A stretch of 7,833 nt of DNA from Flectobacillus sp. (GCA_029865665.1 JARXAV010000113.1:1-7833), one strand, 5' to 3'. Shown: positions 1 through 5,977, counted from the stretch's first letter. Made by a program: numbers and translations. Notes: generated by a model not told the origin, from the letters alone.

Positions 1-1100
1 CTAAAGGAAGCTTTTAATTCTGTTGAGGTGACAGCTCCGACAGTCAATATCGAATCTGCATCTGCTGGAGTGGCAATATATTTCCATGTCTTAGTCCCTT
101 CATTTCCTGCTGAATTACAAATGACTATTCCTGTGGCAGCTGCCCAGTCTGCAGCCCGTGAGGCAATCGTTGTTTTTCCGTCCATGTTTTGATAGGTATA
201 ATTCAGCTTTTTGTCATCGAATTCATAGTAGCCCACCGACGAATTAATCAAATCAACTCCCACACTGTCGGCATATTCGGCCGCTATAAGCCAGTTAGCT
301 TCTTCGACAGGATATTCCGTATCAGTGTCTTCACTTCTTAATAATAAAAAAGAAGCCTTAGGGCTTGTGCCAATAAAACTTCCAGGAACATCTGCCCCCA
401 TGCAAGACAAAACCATTGTTCCGTGTTCGTCATCCTCGTATACACTTTGATGATTTTTGACAAAATCATAAGTTCCTATGATTCTTTTTTCATCGAATAA
501 TGCCTTTAACGGAGCGATGCTATTTGCATTTTTAAAACCTGCATCAATAACCCCAATGAGCATTCCTTCGCCCTGAAACCCCAAGTTGTGTAATTTGGTT
601 GCTCCAATCATTTTGGCTTGAGTTAGCCCGTTTCCATAACTAGCATCATCTACCGTTTGGGCAAATTTGGAATTGGTAGCACTTGTTCTAGCCGAAAGAG
701 CTGTGCTTGGGGCAGAAAGGGCGTGATTGCCTTCAATGCCTTTCACGAAAGATAATTGTAGTATTTTTTGCAAAGTGCTGTTATCTGTTTCTACATAGAC
801 CGCATTGAGCCAACGAGAACTGTACCAAACTTTTGCCCCCGTTTGTCGGATTGCTGTTATATAACTTGGGTTTACGGGCAAGTCTCTGGTGTTTATAGCG
901 ATGCCTTGTTTGGTTCTTCTGCTGATGGAGCGTGTCGAAAGAAAGGCTTCGGGTTTCGTAGTGCTGTAGGGCGATGCAGCTTTATCTTTGAGCAAGACCA
1001 AATATTTGGCATAGCTCTGTGCCGTTACCTGCGAGTCAAGTAAGCAAAGTCCGATAATTACCGATACTAAAAAAGATATTTGTCTAGTTTTCAATTCCAT
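1..1100 (-). CDS. Secreted subtilisin-like serine peptidase (S8 family), C-terminus outside window
   Basis: The frame stays open from the ATG at 1100 to the window edge, giving 366 residues without a stop. Residues 1-28 look like a Sec signal peptide (basic start, hydrophobic stretch, cleavage plausible after VTA). Two catalytic blocks of the S8 fold are visible: Asp186 in IGVIDAGF and His226 in DEHGTMV. NSAGNEG supplies the oxyanion-hole Asn333. The catalytic Ser (GTS motif) and any C-terminal sorting domain lie beyond position 1, so activity is not proven. Residues about 30-160 would be the prodomain or linker. Family knowledge: a subtilase exported to periplasm, cell surface or medium that cleaves proteins. 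The start overlaps the last 17 bases of the upstream lipoprotein gene, implying co-transcription and probably translational coupling. No Shine-Dalgarno is visible. The family call is secure; the substrate is unknown. Confidence 0.93.
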   Translation of the reverse strand, partial: MELKTRQISFLVSVIIGLCLLDSQVTAQSYAKYLVLLKDKAASPYSTTKPEAFLSTRSISRRTKQGIAINTRDLPVNPSYITAIRQTGAKVWYSSRWLNAVYVETDNSTLQKILQLSFVKGIEGNHALSAPSTALSARTSATNSKFAQTVDDASYGNGLTQAKMIGATKLHNLGFQGEGMLIGVIDAGFKNANSIAPLKALFDEKRIIGTYDFVKNHQSVYEDDEHGTMVLSCMGADVPGSFIGTSPKASFLLLRSEDTDTEYPVEEANWLIAAEYADSVGVDLINSSVGYYEFDDKKLNYTYQNMDGKTTIASRAADWAAATGIVICNSAGNEGTKTWKYIATPADADSILTVGAVTSTELKASF

Positions 1101-1776
1101 AAGTCCGTAACGTGATAAATTTTCGTTTGCCATAATCAATACTCGCTTTGCCCAAACAAGCGGGTGTGCTACAATAAGCAAGGTTACTCGATTCACTATA
1201 AATCATACCGATTCCTTTAGCATAAACTTCAATCCGTTTTTTTAAATCAACTAGAGAGGAATCATTTTGTTGCTCTACCAGCACAGTATTCGCAAATACC
1301 TGCTGATTTAAGGTATAAGGTTGATTCACCTTTTTCATGACGTAATCGTCTTTGCCATAATTATTATACAAATTTCCGTCCCAACGTTGGTTTTCTTTTA
1401 GTGGGTATGTTAATTTGATAAACTGGGTGTTTCCTTCGTGACGGATACTTTTATCAATGCTATTTTTAACAAAGAAGACCGAATCAATTTGCCAATTGGT
1501 GTTTTCATTAGCTCTTCGATAGCGGATAATGCGTAATTGGTCTTCGTTGGAAATATCTTTTTCAAGAGCAATTACTTTCTCTTTCCATTGATAGCTACTT
1601 TTGATAGGAGCAGCTGAAAGCGAATACTGAATTTCTTGCACGTCATATTCAATAAACTGTCCAATTTTGTTAAAAATATAGTCATTCTGATAGACAGGAT
1701 TTGTTGCTGATTCGTTGCTTTGTTGACAGGCAAAGAATGAAACTACGCAAATTAAAAGGTAATAATGCTTACGCAT
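1084..1776 (-). CDS. Lipoprotein of unknown function, overlapping the S8 peptidase gene
   Basis: This is a 230-residue protein if started at the ATG at 1776. That start gives a clear SPII signal: MRKHYY, a hydrophobic stretch and a lipobox-like SFFAC with Cys17. The frame is open up to 1875, but a start there would add 33 residues before the signal and would lie inside the terminator at 1871-1905, so I reject it. After the lipid anchor the protein is rich in charged residues and aromatic beta-strand patterns (FIEYDVQ, FIKLTYPLKENQRWDGN, IEVYAKGIGMIY) and has a Cys202-x4-Cys207 pair that could form a disulfide. I recognise no named domain. Bacteroidota carry many lipoproteins of this general kind, which sit in the periplasm or on the outer membrane. 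The 3' end overlaps the peptidase start, so the two are probably made together; a role in anchoring, inhibiting or assisting that peptidase is only a guess. Confidence 0.85.
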   Translation of the reverse strand: MRKHYYLLICVVSFFACQQSNESATNPVYQNDYIFNKIGQFIEYDVQEIQYSLSAAPIKSSYQWKEKVIALEKDISNEDQLRIIRYRRANENTNWQIDSVFFVKNSIDKSIRHEGNTQFIKLTYPLKENQRWDGNLYNNYGKDDYVMKKVNQPYTLNQQVFANTVLVEQQNDSSLVDLKKRIEVYAKGIGMIYSESSNLAYCSTPACLGKASIDYGKRKFITLRTYGIEN

Positions 1777-1833
1777 AGGGTAGATGGTTGAGTTGAACAC
1801 ATAAATGCGAATGAAGCATTCATTTTGATATGG

Positions 1834-1864
1834 CAAATAGGGGGATATTTTCGTTTTTTCCAAA
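1834..1864 (-). promoter_or_regulatory. Possible promoter of the lipoprotein-peptidase unit
   Basis: On the minus strand TTTG (1861-1864) is followed after 19 bases by CCTATTTG (1834-1841). This keeps the TTTG half of the Bacteroidota -7 element TAnnTTTG but not its TA. Transcription would start near 1827, leaving a leader of about 50 nt before the ATG at 1776. The spacing is good but the -7 match is partial. Confidence 0.35.
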
Positions 1865-1870
1865 TGAAAA

Positions 1871-1905
1871 AACAAAAGCCTCCGTGTGTGGCGGAGGCTT
1901 TTGTT
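1871..1905. terminator. Bidirectional intrinsic terminator
   Basis: A perfect 14-bp stem pairs AACAAAAGCCTCCG (1871-1884) with its complement (1892-1905) around a 7-nt loop. A T-run follows on the plus strand (1904-1910) and an A-rich stretch precedes it (1863-1872), which becomes a T-run on the minus strand. It ends the minus-strand membrane-protein transcript, whose stop is at 1946, and insulates the downstream lipoprotein gene. Confidence 0.9.
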
Positions 1906-1945
1906 TTTTTACTGACTGTTTTATTCAATTGTTTTGAGTAGCTTG

Positions 1946-2683
1946 TTAAATAGAATGCTTATAGAGCGTTAATTTTTTGAATATACTGATGTGTAAGAAA
2001 ACAATGAGAGCAGGAGCTAAGGCAGGAATCCAGCAAAAAGGGAATTTTGCTATTTCTGCTAAACCTTCTAACTGATGATCTAGGGCTATTTTATTATGGG
2101 CAATTGCCGACACTAAGACAGTGAGAATATCTAGTAAGCCAAAGATATTCCAAATCAACGCAAGTATATAGTTTTGTTTGGTGGGAGTTTGCTTCATTTT
2201 TTGGGCAACCCAAATAGAGGTAAGGGCTGCAAGAATATCGCCAATTCCTGCATGAATAGCAAAACTAGCAGGCAAGGTGTCATAATAAGTAGCTAGAAGA
2301 AAAAATATACCTACCAATCTAAATATATGAACCTGAATGAGGGAGGAAAGGCTTACTTGTTGCAAGAGGGTCTGATACAACGAAGACCTAAATACCACCC
2401 AAAATAGAAATATTGAAAGTGGAAGCGTTGTAAATAGTAATATCCGAGGAGGCATAGCATCTGTCGCCAAGATACCCGAAAACGATAAGATGGCTGTGTA
2501 AACCAACCAAGCGATTAAAGAAACAATGATGCTGATACGTATTTTTTGGGCTTTTGCTGCACCCATAGAAGCACGAAGGGCAGCCTGATAGCCAAGATTA
2601 CCTACCATAAATACAACGATAGGAAAGCAAATGATAAATGCAAGTGAAACCCATGCAGGTACGGATGAAATGAATGTTTGCAT
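1946..2683 (-). CDS. Uncharacterised polytopic membrane protein
   Basis: This 245-residue protein has about seven predicted membrane segments, near residues 10-29, 50-70, 79-98, 120-134, 143-160, 170-192 and 217-236. It ends in a basic tail (FKKLTLYKHS) likely to be cytoplasmic. Polar residues inside otherwise greasy segments are worth noting: His119 and Arg122, Gly146-x2-Asp149 (GIGD), and Asn179-x2-Gly182-x2-Asp185. I recognise no named family or catalytic motif, so no transport or enzyme activity is assigned. It lies 83 bases downstream of a Crp/Fnr regulator on the same strand, with its own promoter-like element and inverted repeats in the gap. The simplest inference is that the regulator controls it. 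A strong terminator follows 41 bases after the stop. Confidence 0.85.
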   Translation of the reverse strand: MQTFISSVPAWVSLAFIICFPIVVFMVGNLGYQAALRASMGAAKAQKIRISIIVSLIAWLVYTAILSFSGILATDAMPPRILLFTTLPLSIFLFWVVFRSSLYQTLLQQVSLSSLIQVHIFRLVGIFFLLATYYDTLPASFAIHAGIGDILAALTSIWVAQKMKQTPTKQNYILALIWNIFGLLDILTVLVSAIAHNKIALDHQLEGLAEIAKFPFCWIPALAPALIVFLHISIFKKLTLYKHSI

Positions 2684-2690
2684 ATTCTTG

Positions 2691-2740
2691 ATTTGGTTAT
2701 GTTTTACGATACCCCAAAACTAGCGTGTGCATAACCAAAT
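2691..2740 (-). promoter_or_regulatory. Promoter flanked by an 11-bp inverted repeat, upstream of the membrane-protein gene
   Basis: ATTTGGTTATG (2691-2701) and its exact reverse complement (2730-2740) are separated by 28 bases. Between them, on the minus strand at 2715-2722, lies TAGTTTTG, an exact match to the Bacteroidota -7 element TAnnTTTG. Transcription would begin near 2708, about 25 nt before the ATG at 2683. No convincing -33 TTTG sits at the usual distance, which would suit an activator-dependent promoter. The half-sites bracket the core promoter, so they could be operators or, in the longer read-through RNA, a stem near the start codon. Confidence 0.5.
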
Positions 2741-2743
2741 ACA

Positions 2744-2759
2744 CTTGCCATTTGGCAAG
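2744..2759. promoter_or_regulatory. Operator-like palindrome CTTGCCA-TT-TGGCAAG
   Basis: Seven-base arms around a two-base centre form a 16-base palindrome just after the Crp/Fnr stop codon and about 60 bases before the membrane-protein start. Size and symmetry fit a dimeric regulator such as the adjacent Crp/Fnr protein, but the bases differ from the E. coli CRP and FNR consensus sites. It could also be a weak hairpin, since no T-run follows. Confidence 0.35.
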
Positions 2760-2766
2760 AAATCAT

Positions 2767-3342
2767 TCATCGAAAATCTTTTCTGATACGGCTCAAAGAA
2801 CTGTCTGTTATCCCTAAGTAACTGGCAATTATTTTTAATGGAACGTGCTGAAACACATGAGGAGCGTTTTGCATAAGATGTGCATAGCGTTGTTCTGCTG
2901 TTTTTTGAATCATGGAAAGCATACGCTGTTTTAGCATTGCATGATTATTGATTAAAAGCATCCTGCCAAATTCTCTGAATTCGGGTATTGTATGGAAGTT
3001 TGCTTGAACTTCTTCATAAGAAATAAACCATGTTTTGCATTCGGTTAAGGCTTGTACGTGTTCCTGAGAAGGCATTCTTTTAAAGAACGATAGAAAATCG
3101 TTGGCAAACATCGAAGGGGAATAAAGAGCAGTACTTACTTCTTTTCCTGTGGTATCGTAGGTAAAGGAGCGGAGATAACCTTGTTCAATAAAATGGGATT
3201 CGTTGCAGACTTGTCCTTCTTTTAATAGAAAGTCATTTTTTTGAAGTATTCTTTCTTTGAAACTCGCTGCAATAAGTATGGCTTTATCAGCGGGCATGGG
3301 TAAAATATGCTGAATTTGAATGATTAAGCTTTTTTGCTCCAT
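2767..3342 (-). CDS. Crp/Fnr-family transcriptional regulator
   Basis: This 191-residue protein has the usual length for the short Crp/Fnr-like regulators of Bacteroidota. Residues about 25-112 form the cyclic-nucleotide-binding-type beta-roll, with the family pattern LLKEGQVCNESHFIEQGYLR followed by an aromatic, small-residue strand and DFLSFFKRMPSQ. A long dimerisation helix covers about 113-150. The C-terminal helix-turn-helix is at about 166-188, with PLKIIASYLGITDSSLSRIRK as turn and recognition helix. No Cys cluster for an Fnr-type iron-sulfur centre is seen (only Cys46 and Cys102), and the canonical cAMP-contact Arg-Ser pair is not obvious, so the effector is unknown. The start at 3342 is preceded by an A-rich stretch rather than a Shine-Dalgarno. 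It probably regulates the membrane protein downstream, possibly itself, and perhaps the divergent VOC gene. Confidence 0.93.
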   Translation of the reverse strand: MEQKSLIIQIQHILPMPADKAILIAASFKERILQKNDFLLKEGQVCNESHFIEQGYLRSFTYDTTGKEVSTALYSPSMFANDFLSFFKRMPSQEHVQALTECKTWFISYEEVQANFHTIPEFREFGRMLLINNHAMLKQRMLSMIQKTAEQRYAHLMQNAPHVFQHVPLKIIASYLGITDSSLSRIRKDFR

Positions 3343-3575
3343 AATGTTTTCTGTAGTTTTTATGGCTTTAAGTTACAGCTAATAAATAGGCAAACAAAGG
3401 AGCTATTTGAACTTTCTTGGTACAGATAATTTTTTTGGGAATCATTAGTTGAAACTAGTCACAATTATTGATTTTAATGTTACGCTGCACTGACCTAAGT
3501 ATTTTTTATGTAAAACAATGAGGTTTACACAGCTTCAAAATAGTGGTGTCTGCTAACTTGAAAAATAAGAAAGGA

Positions 3576-3605
3576 TTTGGTTTTTCTAAATTTTCAGTAC
3601 CTTTA
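3576..3605 (+). promoter_or_regulatory. Probable promoter of the VOC gene
   Basis: TTTG (3576-3579) is followed after 18 bases by TACCTTTA (3598-3605), which matches the Bacteroidota -7 element TAnnTTTG at all but the last base. Transcription would start near 3612, about 20 nt before the ATG at 3632. The rest of the 289-base divergent gap (3343-3631) shows no gene. It holds an imperfect palindrome, ATTAGTT-GA-AACTAGT, at 3444-3459 and only a weak candidate promoter for the regulator. Confidence 0.5.
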
Positions 3606-3631
3606 GTTTTTACCCTTTAGAAACAATCGTT

Positions 3632-4096
3632 ATGAAATTACTTAGTTTTTTTATCGCTACGCTTTTGTGGTGTAGTGTACAGCAAAGCGGTGTTGCTCAG
3701 AATACCCCAACGGCAGGAATTGCTATTTTAGGTTATAACCACGTAGGTTTAGCTGTGAAAGATTTAAAAGTAAGTGCTACTTTTTATCGAGAAATTATGG
3801 GATTAAAACCAGTGGATGTTCCCGATAATTTGATGGCTATCAGACGTTGGTTTCAGATTGCCCCAGGACAAGAGTTACATTTACTTTTAGGAAGAAATGA
3901 ACCTGTGAGTAATAACGATAAGAATGGAGCCCATTTCTCGTTGAGTATTGGTAAAAATACCGCCGATGCCGTGGAAGCTTTTTTAAAAGAGAAAGGAGTG
4001 GCATACCACCGTCAACAGCGTTTTGATGGAGCGTATCAAATTTATGTAACCGACCCAGATGGCTACGTGATTGAATTGAACGAACCGAAACAATAA
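3632..4096 (+). CDS. Secreted VOC-superfamily (glyoxalase-fold) protein
   Basis: This 154-residue protein has a Sec signal peptide (residues 1-22, hydrophobic core then GVAQ) followed by one full vicinal-oxygen-chelate domain, residues about 31-151. Candidate metal ligands occur at family positions: His37 in NHVGLAV, His101 in GAHFSL and Glu148 in YVIELNEP. Glu81 or His83 in QELHLL is a possible fourth. DPDGYVIEL is the typical C-terminal VOC signature. Members include glyoxalase I, extradiol dioxygenases and thiol-transferring resistance proteins, and the sequence does not say which reaction applies. The export signal is the unusual point, since most relatives are cytosolic. It stands alone on the plus strand, divergent from the Crp/Fnr regulator, and is followed 5 bases later by a weak hairpin. 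Confidence 0.9.
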   Translation: MKLLSFFIATLLWCSVQQSGVAQNTPTAGIAILGYNHVGLAVKDLKVSATFYREIMGLKPVDVPDNLMAIRRWFQIAPGQELHLLLGRNEPVSNNDKNGAHFSLSIGKNTADAVEAFLKEKGVAYHRQQRFDGAYQIYVTDPDGYVIELNEPKQ

Positions 4097-4100
4097 AATA

Positions 4101-4130
4101 AAAGCCAAACGAGAGAACCCGAATGGCTTT
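4101..4130. terminator. Weak hairpin after the VOC gene
   Basis: AAAGCCA (4101-4107) pairs with TGGCTTT (4124-4130) around a 16-base loop, starting 5 bases after the VOC stop. The T-run on the plus strand is only the TTT inside the stem. The minus strand has a better T-rich tail. It is plausible as a terminator between convergent units but weaker than the other hairpins here. Confidence 0.45.
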
Positions 4131-4165
4131 GCATAGATATACGAATGGAAGGGAGTTTTCTATCT

Positions 4166-4204
4166 AAAAAAATGGTAGTAGGAGAGTGATTTTGCTCTCC
4201 TACT
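4166..4204 (-). terminator. Strong intrinsic terminator of the small-peptide unit
   Basis: On the minus strand AGTAGGAGAG (4195-4204) pairs perfectly over 10 bp with CTCTCCTACT (4177-4186) around an 8-base loop. ACCA and seven Ts (4166-4172) follow. The orientation is unambiguous: no T-run follows on the plus strand. The only minus-strand frame close upstream is the 23-codon peptide ending at 4220, which argues that this peptide or its RNA is a real transcript. Confidence 0.85.
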
Positions 4205-4219
4205 GAATGTTTGTTTGGT

Positions 4220-4291
4220 TTAGCTCATGCTCATCCACGATAAGATAGCAAGAACGAGGGTAAAGGCGAGTGTGAAATACAATTTTTTCAT
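4220..4291 (-). CDS. Small hydrophobic peptide, 23 residues
   Basis: ATG at 4291 to TAA at 4220 encodes 23 residues. It begins MKKLYF, continues as an unbroken hydrophobic stretch (TLAFTLVLAILSW, residues 7-19) and ends MSMS. This is one membrane-spanning segment with a basic N-terminus. A truncated signal peptide would look similar, but the stop is immediate and a terminator sits 15 bases downstream. Upstream lie a long potentially structured leader and an exact -7 promoter element, so the frame has its own transcription unit. The A-rich bases before the ATG are normal for Bacteroidota. It could be a small regulatory membrane peptide, a type I toxin-like peptide, or an incidental frame in a small RNA. 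No homologue is known to me and function is not assigned. Confidence 0.45.
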   Translation of the reverse strand: MKKLYFTLAFTLVLAILSWMSMS

Positions 4292-4503
4292 CTTTGTGTG
4301 TTAGTTATATTTATATTTTGGAAAACTCATGAGTACGCACAGCGATAGTAGAAAGCTGTGTATTCTATGGATATAAATTTAATAACTACAGAAGGCGACA
4401 TGGCTGGGCATAGCCAGCAGATAGGATACAGGTAATTGCGTTGCAGCATAAGAACGTTTGTAAGGTCTTGTCAAAATAGAGACTTTGTATCCGTTAGTGT
4501 TCT
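4292..4503 (-). ncRNA. Potentially structured 5' leader of the small-peptide transcript
   Basis: About 210 nt separate the predicted start of transcription from the peptide ATG. Visible pairings are GGATACA/TGTATCC (4424-4430 with 4486-4492), which encloses two short hairpins (4439-4442 with 4453-4456; 4465-4468 with 4480-4483); GCTGG/CCAGC (4403-4407 with 4414-4418); and CACAGC/GCTGTG (4338-4343 with 4355-4360). A long A/T stem pairs 4302-4316 with 4371-4388, 15 bp interrupted by a 3-base bulge. This last stem begins 10 bases before the start codon and could occlude ribosome loading. It is A/T-rich, so its stability needs folding to judge. A 40-codon frame (4327-4449) also lies in the leader. 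The sequence matches no riboswitch I recognise. Confidence 0.4.
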
Positions 4504-4509
4504 TCGTTA

Positions 4510-4539
4510 CAAATATAGGGAAAATAACATTTTTGTTAT
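4510..4539 (-). promoter_or_regulatory. Promoter with operator-like palindrome for the small-peptide unit
   Basis: TATATTTG (minus strand, 4510-4517) matches the Bacteroidota -7 element exactly and would start transcription near 4503. Directly upstream, ATAACA-N4-TGTTAT (4524-4539) is a 16-base palindrome in the spacer region, where a bound repressor would block polymerase. No clear -33 TTTG is seen. Confidence 0.5.
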
Positions 4540-4831
4540 GATGTAGGCAGGTGTTTTTTGGAGAAAGTGATTAAACGGTCAATTATTCTTTGAATTATAT
4601 CGTGTTTAGTAAATTTTTGAATAATAGTTAGTTTGCTTATTTTGAGTTAGTTGACGAAATATTGTACCTCAGCGTCTAATAAGCCTATATCTATTCCTTC
4701 AATGCGTAAAGCGTTGTTAGTGTTTGTTCTAAATTAGAATAGTTATATTTTGTACGTATAAGTATGCTTGAACGTTTTTGCTTTGAATAGATACTTTTGC
4801 TGGGTGCAGAAATATCCATTTGGCTTACAGA
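4540..4831. other. Intergenic stretch with a possible small gene remnant
   Basis: Nothing certain is coded here. On the minus strand a 42-codon frame (4691-4819) starts 12 bases after the stop of the upstream gene and ends in LEQTLTTLYALKE. In another frame of the same strand, 4647-4733 reads NNALRIEGIDIGLLDAEVQY before its stop and looks more protein-like than chance. One frameshift near 4715-4725 would join the two into a product of about 55-60 residues. It may be a decayed small gene or a coincidence; no start signal or terminator supports it. Confidence 0.25.
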
Positions 4832-5347
4832 CTAATATTTCTGAAAACTAGAGATACTGAGCATTTTGTGTAATGGTATCATATCCGTTGCTACCTCTTC
4901 ACCCTGTTCAAGGGCCTCTCGTTGGTCACCATACGCAATCAGTAAGTGTGTATCAATGGTGTCAATCCAAGTGAGTAATTCGCTATAAAAATAAATGGTA
5001 ATTTGATGTTCTTCTTTATTATTATTGTTTGAATCAATAATTTCAAACGAATAATCTTCGAAGGGTAAACAGGTATTTCCTAGAGCATTATGAATGTCTG
5101 GAATTTGATCTTTTAATTCGGTTAAGTAGACTTCAATTTCTGTACCAACGATAGCGTGCAGTTGTTCGGCTTGCGGGTTATGAGCGAGGATTTCTTGAAA
5201 AGTACGGTGCTTATCTTGTGGATTATAAAAGGACGAATTCATGAAGTATTGGAGATAGGTCTTCTCGAAAATACTTCTTTCCCAAGCTTTATGAGAACTT
5301 ATGTCGATGATTTTACGATAGCAAAGCTGTATCAGTCCTTTATACAT
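4832..5347 (-). CDS. Hypothetical protein, no recognised domain
   Basis: This 171-residue frame starts at the ATG at 5347; an internal ATG at 5242 would give 136 residues. I keep the longer start because an exact -7 element at 5388-5395 puts the transcription start only about 34 nt before it. The shorter start begins the more convincing part of the protein, so this is unsettled. From residue 36 on it looks soluble and acidic: a helical segment with many Gln and Glu (TFQEILAHNPQAEQLHAIVG, TEIEVYLTELKDQIPDI), an Asn-run linker (SNNNNKEE), a strand-like QITIYFYSELLTW and a final acidic helix. It has no signal peptide or membrane segment, so it is presumably cytoplasmic. I do not recognise the family. 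A possible small-frame remnant follows at 4691-4819. Confidence 0.65.
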   Translation of the reverse strand: MYKGLIQLCYRKIIDISSHKAWERSIFEKTYLQYFMNSSFYNPQDKHRTFQEILAHNPQAEQLHAIVGTEIEVYLTELKDQIPDIHNALGNTCLPFEDYSFEIIDSNNNNKEEHQITIYFYSELLTWIDTIDTHLLIAYGDQREALEQGEEVATDMIPLHKMLSISSFQKY

Positions 5348-5387
5348 ACACGAATATGGTTGAGTCTATGTGGGCGAATTTACTTCC

Positions 5388-5395
5388 CAAAGATA
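5388..5395 (-). promoter_or_regulatory. -7 promoter element for the hypothetical gene
   Basis: TATCTTTG on the minus strand is an exact match to TAnnTTTG. It lies 40 bases upstream of the ATG at 5347, giving a leader of about 34 nt. No clear -33 TTTG is present at the usual spacing. Confidence 0.45.
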
Positions 5396-5533
5396 AAATT
5401 TCTTTTATGAAATTGTATAAACTGCTGATATTAAATGTTGTATAGGGGATTTAAGGTCTTGAAAATCTTATATCAGCATGGTTTGGCTTCCAGAGCCGAA
5501 GAAGTGATAGTATTTAACTGTAAACATTAACTC

Positions 5534-5815
5534 ATGAAAAAAAATCTTATCATTTTCTTATTAAATAGTATATCCTTTATCATACTTCGGTATCTGAATA
5601 TCTTCGTAATCTTTTTAATGGGTGGTTATGCAAGTAATTTATTCAAGAATTCTTATTGGTACTTGTTTCCTTCTTATATATTACAAGCAAGTTGGTTAAT
5701 TTATATGGGAAATAGAACTAGTAACAACTGGTACTTTATAAGTCTGATAGTCATTAGTTTGCTATTCATAAGTTCATACTTTCACTTTATCCCAGAAGCG
5801 ATTCTGCCGTACTAA
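5534..5815 (+). CDS. Small membrane protein, 93 residues
   Basis: ATG at 5534 to TAA at 5815. There are three hydrophobic segments: residues about 5-30 (with an internal Arg19), 42-58 and 66-82. It is rich in Ile, Leu, Phe, Tyr and Trp. The start MKKN gives a basic N-terminus. No domain, motif or enzymatic residue is recognised, so it is annotated only as a probable inner-membrane protein. The gene is more A+T-rich than its neighbours, partly because of the hydrophobic codons. Evidence that it is real comes from this composition and from a strong hairpin that begins 7 bases after the stop. No clear -7 element lies upstream: TAGTATTT near 5510 is the nearest, with wrong spacing. Confidence 0.65.
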   Translation: MKKNLIIFLLNSISFIILRYLNIFVIFLMGGYASNLFKNSYWYLFPSYILQASWLIYMGNRTSNNWYFISLIVISLLFISSYFHFIPEAILPY

Positions 5816-5822
5816 TAGTGGA

Positions 5823-5868
5823 CATAAAGAAGCCCTTATAGTTTTCTTGCTATAAGGGCTTCTTTATG
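5823..5868. terminator. Bidirectional terminator hairpin, 18-bp perfect stem
   Basis: CATAAAGAAGCCCTTATA (5823-5840) pairs perfectly with 5851-5868, and the stem can gain one more G-C pair at the loop. The AAAGAAG and CTTCTTT ends give T-rich tails on both strands. It lies between the plus-strand gene ending at 5815 and the minus-strand gene ending at 5978 and can serve both. No separate gene is seen in 5869-5977. Confidence 0.88.
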
Positions 5869-5977
5869 ACATTATTAGTTTAAGTAGTATCTTTCTGTAC
5901 TAAAATGATGGATTAACCTGTTGATTTTGAGTGCCTCCTGATAACAGATAGACTATTAACGAATAACGTCTTATTAC

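Noticed and set aside
768..1043. 91-codon plus-strand frame
   Set aside because: It lies antisense inside the S8 peptidase, whose reading frame carries clear catalytic motifs through this stretch.
1777..1875. N-terminal 33-residue extension of the lipoprotein
   Set aside because: It would put residues before the SPII signal and a start codon inside the terminator hairpin, upstream of the likely promoter.
3444..3459. Imperfect palindrome ATTAGTT-GA-AACTAGT in the divergent gap
   Set aside because: Short, A/T-rich and with one wobble position; noted in the promoter entry but too weak to call an operator.
4327..4449. 40-codon minus-strand frame in the small-peptide leader, starting MLQRNYLYPICW
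   Set aside because: It overlaps several leader stems and has no independent support. It could still be an upstream leader frame, so it is mentioned but not annotated as a gene.
5156..5410. 84-codon plus-strand frame
   Set aside because: It overlaps the minus-strand hypothetical gene and its promoter element, and reads as a low-quality composition with no motif.
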